Source: Muricea muricata
Lineage: Eukaryota > Cnidaria > Anthozoa > Malacalcyonacea > Plexauridae
DNA: 64,000 nt
Direction: 5' to 3'
Assembly (NCBI GenBank): GCA_963855995.1
Contig: OY979723.1
Span: 11,856,713-11,920,712 of the forward strand
Positions 9,101-19,518 of this stretch are shown in pieces. The position numbers and the translations under genes were made by a program. The stretch's first letter is position 1; every line of letters starts with the position of its first letter. Below the pieces are notes generated by a model. That model was not told the DNA's origin. It searched no databases and was given only the letters and a program-made list of their open reading frames with translations.

Positions 9101-12100
9101 CCCAAAACTTCTTATCCTGTCCTGCATTATACATCATAGACCGTGCAGTTTCCTGAATTGTTCTGTTCATTCTCTCTGCAACTCCATTCTGCTGAGGTGT
9201 TCGGGGTACACTAAGCTGATGCTGAATTCCCTTTTCTTTAAGATAATTGGAAAATTCTTTAGATGTGTACTCACCACCGTTGTCTGATCGAAGAATCTTT
9301 ATCTTCTTCTCTGTCATGTTTGTAACCATTGCTTCGTATTCTTTGAATTTCTCAAGTACTTGATCCTTTGTTTTCATGAAGTAAACAGCGGTGAATCTGG
9401 ATTTGTCGTCAATAAAGGTTACAAAGTAACGATTGCCACCGAGACTGTTCTCTTGCATTGGTCCACAAACATCACTGTGTACAATTTCTATAATTTCACT
9501 TGCTCGAGTCGCCTGTCCTTTTGGAAATGATGCTCGTTTCTGCTTGCCATGTGCACAGCCTTCACAAAACTCTGATTCTTTAGCAGGTTGGAAGTCCATT
9601 CCAGTTACTAATTTCTGATCTCGTAACAGACGCAAATTGTTTTTACTCAAATGTCCGAATCTCTGATGCCATAACTCTTCAGGATGCTCATTGGAAGCAA
9701 TATTAACATCATGAAATCCAACATTCTTTTCATTAACATGAAGGACATACAAGTTATTTTGCAGTTTACCAGATCCAGATATTTTCTGAAACTTGTCAAG
9801 GATCACACATCCACTTTGGTGGAGCTCAATAGAATATCCTCGCTTAGCAGCAGCACTTACTGAGAAAAGATTCTTTGCTAAGTCTGGGACATATAGAACA
9901 TCTACCAATCTAGCAGGTTTGTACTCATTTCCGGTTTTAACATCAAGCCAAATATTTCCTTTGCCAAATGCTTAAACTACTCGATTATCACCCAAACATA
10001 CCTTTTGAGGATTTTCAAAGTGAACATAGTCTACCATCATTTCCTTATCATATGACATATGCTGTGAAGCACCTGAGTCAATATACCATGTCAAATCCTT
10101 TCGATTCACAGGTTTCGATGACCAAAATGACGCATGTGAACATGATGCCTTGTATGATGCACCATCTTGTTTCTCTTTGTCTTCCTTTGGTTTTTCTTTC
10201 TTGGGTTTACGACATTCCCTTGCCCAATGTCCTGGTATTCCACAGTTGTGACATTTGCCTTTTCTTTTAGGTTTCAAACTTCTCTGATTTGGTCGATCAT
10301 GCTTGGACAATAAAGCTTTCTCTCCAGCATCTGGGGTTAATAAATTTTCCTTACGCTTGTGTTCCTCATGAAGTAATCTTGCAGTAACAAATTCTAATTT
10401 TAAATCATCAGCACGGGATTCTAAAGCTGTGATTAAACCATTATACGATTCAGGGAGACTACATAAGAGCGTTGCAACTTGGTCATCCTCAGTAATAGAT
10501 GCACCAACTGCTTCCAGTTGACTTGCCGCCAGCTCTTTCATTTTGTTGATGTGCTCACTCATCGAATCATCAACTCCCATAGACATAGTAAAATACTTCT
10601 TACGCAGAAACAGTTTATTTGCTAAGGACTTTACCTCGTAATGACTTTCAAGTTTCGACCATGCTTGTTTTGCTGTTGTAGCCGTACGAACAAGAGACAA
10701 TTGTTCATCCCCCAAAGACAGACAAATTGTAGCGAGAGCTTTTCTTTCCCGTTTTTGAAATTGCCGACGCTGAGTTTCAGTAGTTCCTTCTTCTGCAGGT
10801 TCTACCTCATCGCCCTTAACAATGTTCCAAAGATCCTTTTCCTCCAGAACCATTTGCATTTTAAATTTCCATAAGTGAAAGTTCTCTCCTTTAAACTTTT
10901 CGATACGCAACAGCGATCCATATTCGTCGTTTCCCGAGGTCGCCATACACAAGCTCCAAATCGTTAATTTCGCGTTTATTTCTTATAATATATACATCAG
11001 AAGCCGAACTAGCGCTCCTGGGCTCATAACCTGTTAAACTTAATTGGAATTACGACCACAAACGCGAAAAGAAATAAAGAACGACTACATTTTGTGTGTA
11101 TTTATTAAAGCGAACCAAAAATATAAAAACATGTGTTGCCAAAAAAAGGAGCACGTGACCTATACACTGATCTATTATGATATCTGGATAGTTCGATGTT
11201 TTCGTTGACTGATCTATAACTCTGATCTATAATTAAATATTCTTAACAGTTTCCTCCACATTGAAGGTCAAGAAACTGGGGACATTGTTGCCAGATTTAC
11301 CTAACTTCTCGTTTTTGGGAGACAAGTCTACAAACAATGTTTAGGAAACATGACAAGGAAACAATGTTTCCTGGTTTGTCCACATGTTTTCTATGAACAA
11401 ACAGGAAACATTGTTTTGAAAACTCATTAGTAATTCACGATCAAAAGACAAAGCTAATTACCACCATATCTTGCCTTGATACCACGGTAGTAAACTATAA
11501 ACGCCCATAGTTAACTCAACTTTCGTGTCAAATTTCTCGCTAAATTTAAGCTTATTTGAGAGGCAATATAATAAACTCAAAACTATTTATTGCCACTACA
11601 AAACACTTCAAAGTAGGCATAAAAAACATACTTTTCGGTGTTTTCTTAACATTGTTTCTTAACTATTTCTTGAAAACATGGGATAATTTGTTGTTCATTG
11701 ATACTGTCAGGTAATTTCGACATCCGACAGCCAACAAAAGTCGACCTCGATCGTCCAAATCGCCACCAACCGAAATTCAAAAATGAAGAGATTCTGGACT
11801 TACCGTTACCATCCTCCGCACAACCTTCCATGCTGGAGCTCTCAGAGGCCCGAGATCATCGCGAAAAACGTATCAAGTCTCCCTTTCATCAAAAATCGAC
11901 AATTGAAAGCAAACCGGAAAAGATCAACTCCCCCTACGAACGAGGTATCGACCTAACTTCCTCTGAATTTCCTATCCGACGGGAAAGCACCAAAACTGAT
12001 AAAAATGGGGAGTATTTTCATGGAAAGGAGAGAAGGCATTCTGCATATAACTATAATCTGAATAAAATTCCGAGAAAATGTTTCGAGTTTTCTGAGAATA

Positions 12101-15100
12101 TTGAGTTCGAATCGAAGCACGTCAAACATTATCTTCCATTCTCGTTCCATCAGGAAGTTACAGAAAACGCCAAACAAGAAGTGAAGTTTGGTCCTAAAAC
12201 CTTTTCAAATGTTTCTCTTGCTCGAGAAAGCATGAATGAAAACACATCTCCAAACGTAGATTCTTACTCCCAAACACAAAACAAACCCTGTACATTCTCG
12301 CACAACCAGCGTCACTTCAACAAGCGAAAGGTGGATTCGTTCCAGTTGAATAACTTTGAAGATGTGAAACGCTCCCGCCGGAATGAATGGTTCGTATCCA
12401 ATCAAGAAAAGACTCCAGTTATGAATGAAAACAAAAGGAAATATCCTAAACAACAGCAAGAACGTATAGCAACCAAATATTGCAACATTGAAGAACAGGT
12501 AAAGTAGTACTGAAACGCTGATCTTTATGACCTTCTATTTCAGTCTCCTACATAGTTTATAAACTTTATTGTATAGGCTCCATTTATACCCTACGCTGCT
12601 CCAGCTCCCCGCTCATTGGCTGCCCGAGCGACTCAATCTGTTGGCTTTCCAAGCTCACAAAAGTCTGATTACACCAGCTGCACAACATCACAAAGACTGA
12701 CACAACCTCGAAACAGTAACCTTAAAGATAATCACGAGAATTTGGAAGATGCAATGGAAACTTACCAAGCAATCTCCCACAGTATTGAACAAGAAAAATT
12801 GTAGGTGAAAATTGTTAAAGAAAGATGAAATTTCAACACGAAATTAAACTTTTTTGCGACCTTGCTTTTTTCTCTAGATTTTCGGCTGGATATGCACAAA
12901 ATAATAATCCAGGTGAAATCAGTATGGCAATGGTAAATATCTATTATGTAGCTTAGTTTTCATGTATTTTATAGCAGAATGTCGGCGATTACCAGAGATC
13001 TTTATTTGTGGTTACTAAAGATAAAAAAATATATGCAGAAAGATAAAGATTATTTTTCGACCAGTGATGAGACACTCAGACATCGACTACGAATTACGAT
13101 GATAAAACCACTACTTTGATCAACATCAATACCATCATCACAATGACCATCACAATAACCATAATAGTCACCATTACTATCTCCATCATCCTCATCATGA
13201 CAACCATTGCTTTCACAATACTACAATGGTGGACAGATTCTTAGAAATACGTCATTCAATAGACATGCTGGACTAAAATCGTCTCTTGTTTTAGGTAAAC
13301 AACGAGTTTCCTTTGCCGTCTCCAGCCACAAACGAAATCACAATAGACTGTCTCAACAAAAGCGATCCTCAGTCATTTCTAACAGATCTGCAAGTACTGG
13401 AAGAAATTATCCCGGAAAGAAAACACCTACCCGTGAAAGCAAACCCTGATGAATTCTTGAACATAGAAAAGCCCCCATCAAAATACACAAGACAAAGCGA
13501 GGATATAAATTGTATAAAAATGGACGATGGTGGAACAGCCGAAGGGAAAAATCCAACTGATGAAATATGGAGAAGTTTTGTCACTGCTGGAAAACAAAGC
13601 AATGACGATACTCCATTCAATGAAAGCAAACAGGTTTTTAAAAGCACAATTAAGGGGGAAGAGTCAGTACTAAGGCTTGTGGTCCATTGTGAGAGCTAAT
13701 CCCAACGCAACTCACTGGGTGGGGTGGGGGAATACCCGGACAACAACCTTCACTACAGTTTTGACTAATTCTGTTCACGCAAGGTCGCAAGCGTCATGAG
13801 TCCGAAGTGAAGATTGAACCACGCTTTAAGAGATGAAATCAGAAAGGTGCTTCTTTTCTTTTGTTTTGCCAGTAAACGATTTAAAAGAAAATGTATCGCT
13901 TTTAGAATGTGCAGACGAAAAGCAACCAAGATATGGAAAAACAGGACTGTCCGCGTCGCTCAAGAATTGCAGCTGAAGAGTTAAAGGAGGTTCAGTACCG
14001 ATAGCTTTAATTTTTTAGTGAAATCGGGCTGGTATTATCCATGATTCCTTCCATGTAGCTGTCGTCTTGGGTTTAAAGTAAGGTTGATCAGCACATTCTC
14101 CACTTACTTCATTCTCATATATGTAGGTTATGACGGTAAAAGCGTATGAAAGCAGTCAAGAAAGTTCATACGATTCAAGTTGGTCCTCCATTGCATCAGG
14201 TATAACAGCAATGTACTTCGAATTGGAGAAGAGTTTGGAACAACTCTAGTGTTTTATATTTCTGCAGAAAACGAGGATAACCAAAGACGCTCAACCGGCA
14301 TACATGGTAAACTTCCTTCAAAAGATTTGAAAGAGGTACAGACCACAGGGTATATATGTAGCACCAGAACACACCACACATGATACTATAACAACATACC
14401 ACACAACACCACACCGCATGACATCACATCACACCACACCATACTAATGTTGTACACTTCTTATAATTCTTATAGGTTGCACTAAACAAGAAAAACGAAA
14501 CAGCACAAACTACGAGTTCTAAAGATTTACCAAGCACATCAACATCAGACCAGCTACAAAACGATAGGCAGATTCAAGTTTACACCCTAGGCACATCAAA
14601 TGGTCTGAAACACTTGTCAAAAACTGAAAACATACCAGAAAGAAATCCCGGTCAGAAAAGCTCTAATTTGTCAGTGTTTAGAATCTATCCGTTAAGCAGG
14701 TCGCAAGAAAAAGAAACTCAAACCTTACTAAAGGAAACATTACTTTGTCACAAGTCAGTGCAGTGCGAAATTTGGTCAACAAATCCAACGACGTGCACAC
14801 ATTTGCAACAAGGTCATATGGGTGAAGTTGCAGAAGCCGTCTGTTTTGAAGAAACAATAAAAGATGAAAATACAAATACGGACTCTGACGAAGACAAAAT
14901 TACAGTTGAAGATGGCAAAGAGAGGGAAGATGCAAAAAGTCCTACTGATCCAGAAGAGAATGCAGAAACATGTATCAGTCTGAGTGATGCTGGTTCGTTA
15001 GAAATTAAAGACATCAAGGAAAGCACTGGATATTCAACTGTTCAAAACCAAAACAATGCACATATACTAGACGCTACGAATGATATAACCTCTGTCATTG

Positions 15101-15864
15101 GTCAAGACAAGGACAAAGAAGCATTCTTCAAACAAAGTATTCCAAAAGATGACACAGAATCCAGCTTGGACCGTCAAATTGCAAAACGAAACATTTTGAA
15201 AGAAGACGTGACATCTCCCACAAATCAAGATCAGAATACGGAAATAGTAAGCAAAGAAAGTATTTCGAGGGATAAGATGGAATCTCTTATTGGTAAAGAT
15301 CAGTGCACTGAACCGCATCTAGTTCAAAACTATGTGGAAATCTGTCAAAGTAACGTTGAAGTGAAACCAACAAAAGTTCAAGTTTCAAACCAACCACAAC
15401 TGGATGTACGAACAAACTGTTTGATTAACACAACTGTGCAAAACGATACAGCCCTTCAAGAAATCGAAAAAGACCCTACGAAGAAACCAAGTGAACATGT
15501 GCTTCAGCCAGTTGATTGCTCTCAATACTCTGTAGAAATGGTCATACCAGATGAATCATTTACAAAGAGTACAGAGAAAGGAGATGTCCCATCTGAGAGC
15601 AAAGTGAAAGCAGTCAGTTATTGTTACGCTGATACTACGACCATGCCTATTGGTCACACCAACGCAGCTGGTTCTGAATCAGATCCCAATGGTGTAACTG
15701 ATAAAGCAACAAAAACACCAAATCAAATTAGTAACATCAAAACAAACGAATCTCCTAAACCTTTTGGTGAAAGACATCAAATGACCACCCCTGATGGTGA
15801 AACAAATGAAACAACCATGTCTCATCGTGAAACAGAACAAGCACCATACATGATGGTGGGATAG
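6156..15864 (+). CDS. REDIC1: REDIC1 (C12orf40) orthologue, meiotic crossover regulator
   Basis: Eleven exons: 6156-6178, 6286-6325, 6492-6651, 11711-12498, 12577-12800, 12878-12932, 13295-13633, 13915-13989, 14127-14199, 14268-14335, 14476-15864. All phases agree and the total is 1078 codons (1077 residues; human is about 650). The N-terminus MNWVGGIRNRVRLKQEKKLQ followed by EFFERKRL matches the diagnostic start of vertebrate C12orf40 (MNWVGGSR...KQE...K). Near residues 695-715 the pair ETQT and SVQCE recalls the conserved QTE/IQCD box near the human C-terminus. The rest is disordered, rich in Ser/Thr and charge. In mammals REDIC1 acts at meiotic recombination intermediates and supports class I crossovers. 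Intron 3 (6652-11710) carries a full copia element in antisense; the codon split across it (A|GT, Ser) is intact. The 3' end converges on SLC25A26. Confidence 0.85.
6726..6942 (-). repeat. 3' LTR of the copia element
   Basis: 217 bp with TG...CA ends, preceded on the minus strand by the purine tract GAGAGGGAG. Identical to the LTR at 11032-11248. Confidence 0.95.
7014..9908 (-). pseudogene. copia pol region: integrase, reverse transcriptase, RNase H
   Basis: A 964-codon open stretch in the same frame as the upstream gag ORF. Visible in order: the end of the protease region; a GAG-pre-integrase zinc-binding segment (LWHQRFGHLS ... CEGCAHGK); an integrase core with acidic residues in HSDVCGP and RSDNGGEY and the motif QQNGVAERMNRTI; a copia-type RT (KARLVAKG, MDVSTAFLNG, ALYVDDL); and RNase H (SSTEAEYVA). 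The last ~10 residues before the stop do not match the family, while the expected C-terminal sequence appears just downstream in another frame, which indicates a single small deletion near 7040. A nonsense codon separates this stretch from gag. I therefore call it a broken gene despite its long ORF. Confidence 0.9.
9972..10952 (-). pseudogene. copia gag and start of protease, truncated by a stop codon
   Basis: 326 codons. The N-terminal part is a UBN2-type Gag domain (FKGENFHLWKFKMQM ... KAWSKLESHYE), followed by a CCHC zinc knuckle (CHNCGIPGHWARECRKP) and the start of an aspartic protease with the active-site motif DSGAS. Translation then meets a TAA at 9972-9974. The frame continues open beyond it into the pol entry, so a single nonsense change divides what is normally one polyprotein. 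Copia-type Gag and Pol are normally one ORF or are separated by regulated splicing; nothing here suggests programmed readthrough. Confidence 0.9.
11012..11031 (-). other. Primer-binding site resembling half-tRNA priming by initiator tRNA-Met
   Basis: Immediately inside the 5' LTR the minus strand reads GGTTATGAGCCCAGG. It differs by one base from GGTTATGGGCCCAG, the complement of the initiator tRNA-Met anticodon arm used by Drosophila copia for half-tRNA priming. The assignment is by recall of the Drosophila element and is not proven. Confidence 0.6.
11032..11248 (-). repeat. 5' LTR of the copia element
   Basis: 217 bp, TG...CA ends, identical to 6726-6942. The target duplication GTTTC follows directly at 11249. 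Confidence 0.95.
11249..11440. repeat. Cluster of self-complementary GGAAACATTGTTTCC-like words
   Basis: Within REDIC1 intron 3, next to the copia element. Words such as ACAATGTTTAGGAAACAT, GGAAACAATGTTTCCTGG and GGAAACATTGTTTTG recur in both orientations. The region can fold on itself and resembles, in organisation but not in word, the clusters at 39105-39280, 47530-47790, 58905-59060, 60715-61040 and 61310-61640. Confidence 0.6.
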
Positions 15865-16341
15865 ATATTGCACAACTCACCATGCACCAGACTTAACTGG
15901 AATTCTCCACATCACAAAAATAACTGGTGAAGATTAATATTAAAAAATACAACATACAAAATACTGATGTCTATTCCTCATATGAAGTTATGAACCTTTT
16001 ATGTTTAACTTAATATTAATTACTTTGTTAAAAAACATACATAAAATATATACATAAAATTCAAATATGACGTTAAAATATCTAATAAGCTAGACGTATA
16101 ACACACTTACAATACATAGTATATGACAAATAGTACGCTGACAATATTAAAATAATTAGTACTTAATATATTTTTATATCATTACATAAGAATATAATTT
16201 TCTATTGTTTAATTTTTAATTAATATAAAAAAATGTCAATTGCTTAATTACTACATCCTACCTGGGCCTTATATTCACCTCCAATGCCCAGTAGAAAAAT
16301 ATTAAAATATCAAATATTTATATACTATACACTACAATGTA

Positions 16342-18942
16342 TTATGTGTGTATGGCATGGTTAATAAGTATCCTGCATTCATCATATACACCAAGAAATA
16401 TTGCACCGCCAATGCTGATCCACAACACTCGAGGTACAATACCAGAAAATAATCTAAAACCAAAGTAACTTACTTTCATCACACATGACTTTAAAATTCA
16501 TCTCACAAATTATAACCAAACATTGCTGTCAATGTGCAATTTTTGCAGATGGCTAATTTGTGAATGAACAATTAACTTACTTTTTTAATCCTTCATCTTT
16601 ACCAATTAGTATCAGCACTTGAAAAGGATTCACTTTAGTTGCTGGAGAGTCTTTCTATAAATAATAGACAGACCAAAAAGACTAGTTGTTAAAAAATAGA
16701 CGAACTACATTTTGCATACTACTTTCCAATGTTTCATGTTTAAAGATATAAATTATTAAGTAAACTCTACCTTGGCAAGCATGACTCGAGTTTTAGCAAC
16801 ATCTAGTGGAGTTGTCAGTGCAGCAGCAACACCCCCTGAACAAAACAATTTTTGCAATTATACATTAATGTTGGAACTGTCAGAGACAGGGTGGGGGCAA
16901 TAGCAATTAGCCAAAAGAATACAATTAAGACCAATCATAGGTGAGAACAAACTAATAACTGGACTCAAGGGAGGGAGATGTTGTTGTGAGACAGTGATTA
17001 ATGTTGTGATTATAATTAATACTTTGAAATAAATGGTTAAAAAAGTGACTTTTAGTGGACTACATGTCTTGGGAGGCAGGAAATTTATGAAAGAACTGAT
17101 TAAAAGTCAACTTTATTCTCTCCCATCAATTTATATATTTTTATAGCTTTTCCTCAAAATTTCTACCTGCAAAAGCTCCACATACTGATGACTGCCAAGC
17201 ATACACTGGATGTGACTGATATTTTGACCATTCCATCTAGAAATTGAACATAATATGTTCTTGATTAAGTAAATATACATATACAAGAGTATTAATTGTT
17301 TGAAAACTGTCATAATATAAATTGATAAAAGAGAACTCTTTTCCCTATCCTTTTCTAAATATTATTTCTGGTGGACTATCAAATTATTATTATGATTGTT
17401 CAATTTGAATGAGACCATTACATCAGTGGCATAGCCAGAATTTCCTCTTGAAAAAAGGGGGGGGGGGCAAGGGAGAAAACCAAGGGGGAGACCTACTTCG
17501 GTATAAGATCCAGTAATAGAATTATATTGACAATTTTCTCAGGGCCTGCAATCCTGAAGAGGGGTTGGTGGTCTCGGGGGGGGGGTGGTGGCCCCCATCT
17601 GGCTACACATCTGTATTGCATATAGTTGCCATACCTTTAAAAATTCCCATATTGGGTACTGAATCAATGAAAATGGAACCTAGAAAATATTCAAAAAATT
17701 TAGGGTTTTCATACATACACATCTGTAAAATGGTTGGTTTTCAAAATCAAAACTGTTTTCACTACAGGTTTGACTGATTGAATCTGGGACAATTTAACAT
17801 GTGCAAAACTCTAGGGGAAAGATACTAATGACTATTAAAGTACATTGTCTTACTTCTCGAAAAACAGTGTTCCAGTACCCTCGATATAAGCCTTTGAACC
17901 CCTAAACAATGAAATTGTACATTATTTTACAAAGTAACAAGATTCTGAAACTTCATTTGAATTACATGAACTTGACAGTAGAATTCCCACACAATTTGGA
18001 TCCAAATAGCCACACCTCTTGTTTCCAAGTGAATCTAAAAGCTCCTAAACTGGACAGTTTCTTGTTTGCTTGGGCTCTCTGCTTTACAACCTCAAAAGGA
18101 ACTCTGACAACATTTGAAGTCTGTCAAAGAGTTCAGAAGAAAACACATATTATATCAATCAATTTAAATTAGTACTATCTAACTATTATAGTGCTAATGC
18201 ACAATTGGATTAGGGATAATATAACTTCTATTTGTGTCAGTCATCAACTACACACAACTCAATAACTAAAGATATTTATTACCAGCTCTCCAAGACAAGC
18301 AGCTCCCATGTGGACATAAGGAGTAGACACATTGGGTAACCAAGATTTGGAAGAACTCTTCACAATTTCATAAGTACAAAAAAATGTTGCAGCTGCAAAA
18401 TTGATAAAGGAATTTACAATAGAACAAAAAGGATTTGGTACTACCCCACAGCCCAGGAGTGCACCCCACTCATAGATCCCTCCCCTATTTCTGATCTCCC
18501 TGGTTACCTCTTGACAACTTACCAGCTGGTGCAGAACCAGTAGCTGCAGAGCCAAGTCCAGAATATACACCATGGAACCCACCAGCCTTGAGAAAACCTT
18601 GGGATGACTGGATCCGTGTTTTGATTGTATCTAACGGGAACAATGCTAAATCAACAAGTAACCCCGCAGTTCCACCTGCCTGAAATGAAAAAAAATAATG
18701 CTAAAAGATAATGCTTCTAAGCATTAATATAATATTGACTAAAATATTAATAACTATTTCGACCAGATAAGATAACATAAAGGACCATAAAGATGGGTTA
18801 ACCTTCATGTTTAAAGATATGACTAGAAATTCATCTATATACCTCTCAGGTACAGGTTTGCAAGAAAATTTGCTAGTAGGTTCATACCATCTTTAGGTTG
18901 AATAAAACTTACCAGTAAGGACGCAACAAACGTCTCACTCAT
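16342..18942 (-). CDS. SLC25A26: SLC25A26, mitochondrial S-adenosylmethionine carrier
   Basis: Ten exons (gene order): 18913-18942, 18523-18679, 18283-18392, 18016-18120, 17854-17901, 17635-17679, 17167-17236, 16771-16835, 16581-16654, 16342-16453. They total 272 codons (271 residues; human 274) with consistent phases. Three carrier repeats are visible with signatures [18 protein letters not shown] and PLDVAKTR, plus family-specific stretches close to human SLC25A26 ([22 protein letters not shown] is divided in my reading by no splice site; [24 protein letters not shown]). The protein exchanges cytosolic S-adenosylmethionine for matrix S-adenosylhomocysteine across the inner membrane, supplying mitochondrial methylation. 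The start gives [13 protein letters not shown], matching the family's short N-terminus. A hAT MITE lies 22 bases beyond the donor of the 45-base sixth exon. Confidence 0.95.
17424..17613 (+). repeat. hAT-type MITE in an SLC25A26 intron
   Basis: The ends are CAGTGGCATAGCCAG and, on the other strand, CAGATGTGTAGCCAG, related to the ends of the elements at 30817 and 50833. The flanking octamers CATTACAT and TATTGCAT agree at 6 of 8 positions, consistent with a decayed 8-bp target duplication. The interior holds poly-G runs. Confidence 0.65.
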
Positions 18943-18989
18943 AAGGAAATCAGTAGTATTTTCTTGGTCTACAAGAACAGCGGAAAAAA

Positions 18990-19110
18990 TGACGAAGAGC
19001 CTCAAAGTACTCTTTGTGGATGACGTCACGAAATGCGTCATATGCATGACGCCATGATGACGTACGACAGAATGTACATAAAGAATGCACGTCATTAATA
19101 CGTCACTGGC
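18990..19110 (-). promoter_or_regulatory. Cluster of CRE/ATF-like TGACG motifs upstream of SLC25A26
   Basis: A perfect TGACGTCA palindrome at 19021-19028, then GCGTCAT, ATGACGCC, ATGACGTAC, ACGTCAT and ACGTCAC within 90 bases, 80-165 bases upstream of the SLC25A26 start codon. CREB/ATF-family factors bind such sites in animals. Function here is inferred from motif density and position. Confidence 0.5.
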
Positions 19111-19518
19111 ACGTTTGAAGACCTTGAGGCCGCCATATCGGATTAGACCGCGCGGGAGTTTGGGCCACTTTGCGCAAAGATAAAAATAGACGCCCGCTAA
19201 AATGCAAACGTTCAATACCTCCGCTTCTCCTTTGCGCGAAATTTTGTGCAGTGTTTGTATATCGGATCGTTTCACTATCCAACAACAATTTACAGGAAGT
19301 TTCTAATTTGGAATACAGGTCGCAAATATTTGATTTATTATTTGAATAATTACAACTTTTTAGCTAAAATTAAAGTAATTGAGCTTCTTATGATGCTCAG
19401 TGGACATAACGTTATAACCACGGATATAAATTTCTGCCCCATTCGCATGTGATAACTATGCCTTTGTGGGCAAAAACTATGGAACCAGCTATACATATTT
19501 CGCACACTATTGCTCAGT

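Larger units (their letters stand above)
6726..11248 (-). mobile_element. Full-length Ty1/copia LTR retrotransposon
   Basis: A 4523-bp element in antisense to REDIC1 within its third intron. Two 217-bp LTRs (6726-6942 and 11032-11248), each TGTTAA...TTAACA, are identical base for base as far as I can compare by eye. A perfect 5-bp target duplication GTTTC flanks the element (6721-6725 and 11249-11253). Reading on the minus strand, the order is 5' LTR, primer-binding site, gag-protease, integrase, reverse transcriptase, RNase H, a purine tract GAGAGGGAG just before the 3' LTR, and the 3' LTR. Integrase before RT places it in copia rather than Ty3. The frame has one in-frame stop and one frameshift (see the gag and pol entries), so this copy could not express an intact polyprotein. 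Confidence 0.95.

Noticed and set aside
11698-11710. ATG opening the long ORF of REDIC1 exon 4
   Set aside because: It lies in the polypyrimidine tract of the acceptor. The exon starts at 11711 in the phase left by exon 3, and the true start is at 6156.
12960-13290. CATCACCATCACAA-rich stretch as a functional repeat or CRISPR-like array
   Set aside because: Degenerate CAT/CAC microsatellite in a REDIC1 intron; no regular repeat-spacer structure. No CRISPR array or bacterial insert was seen anywhere in the window.
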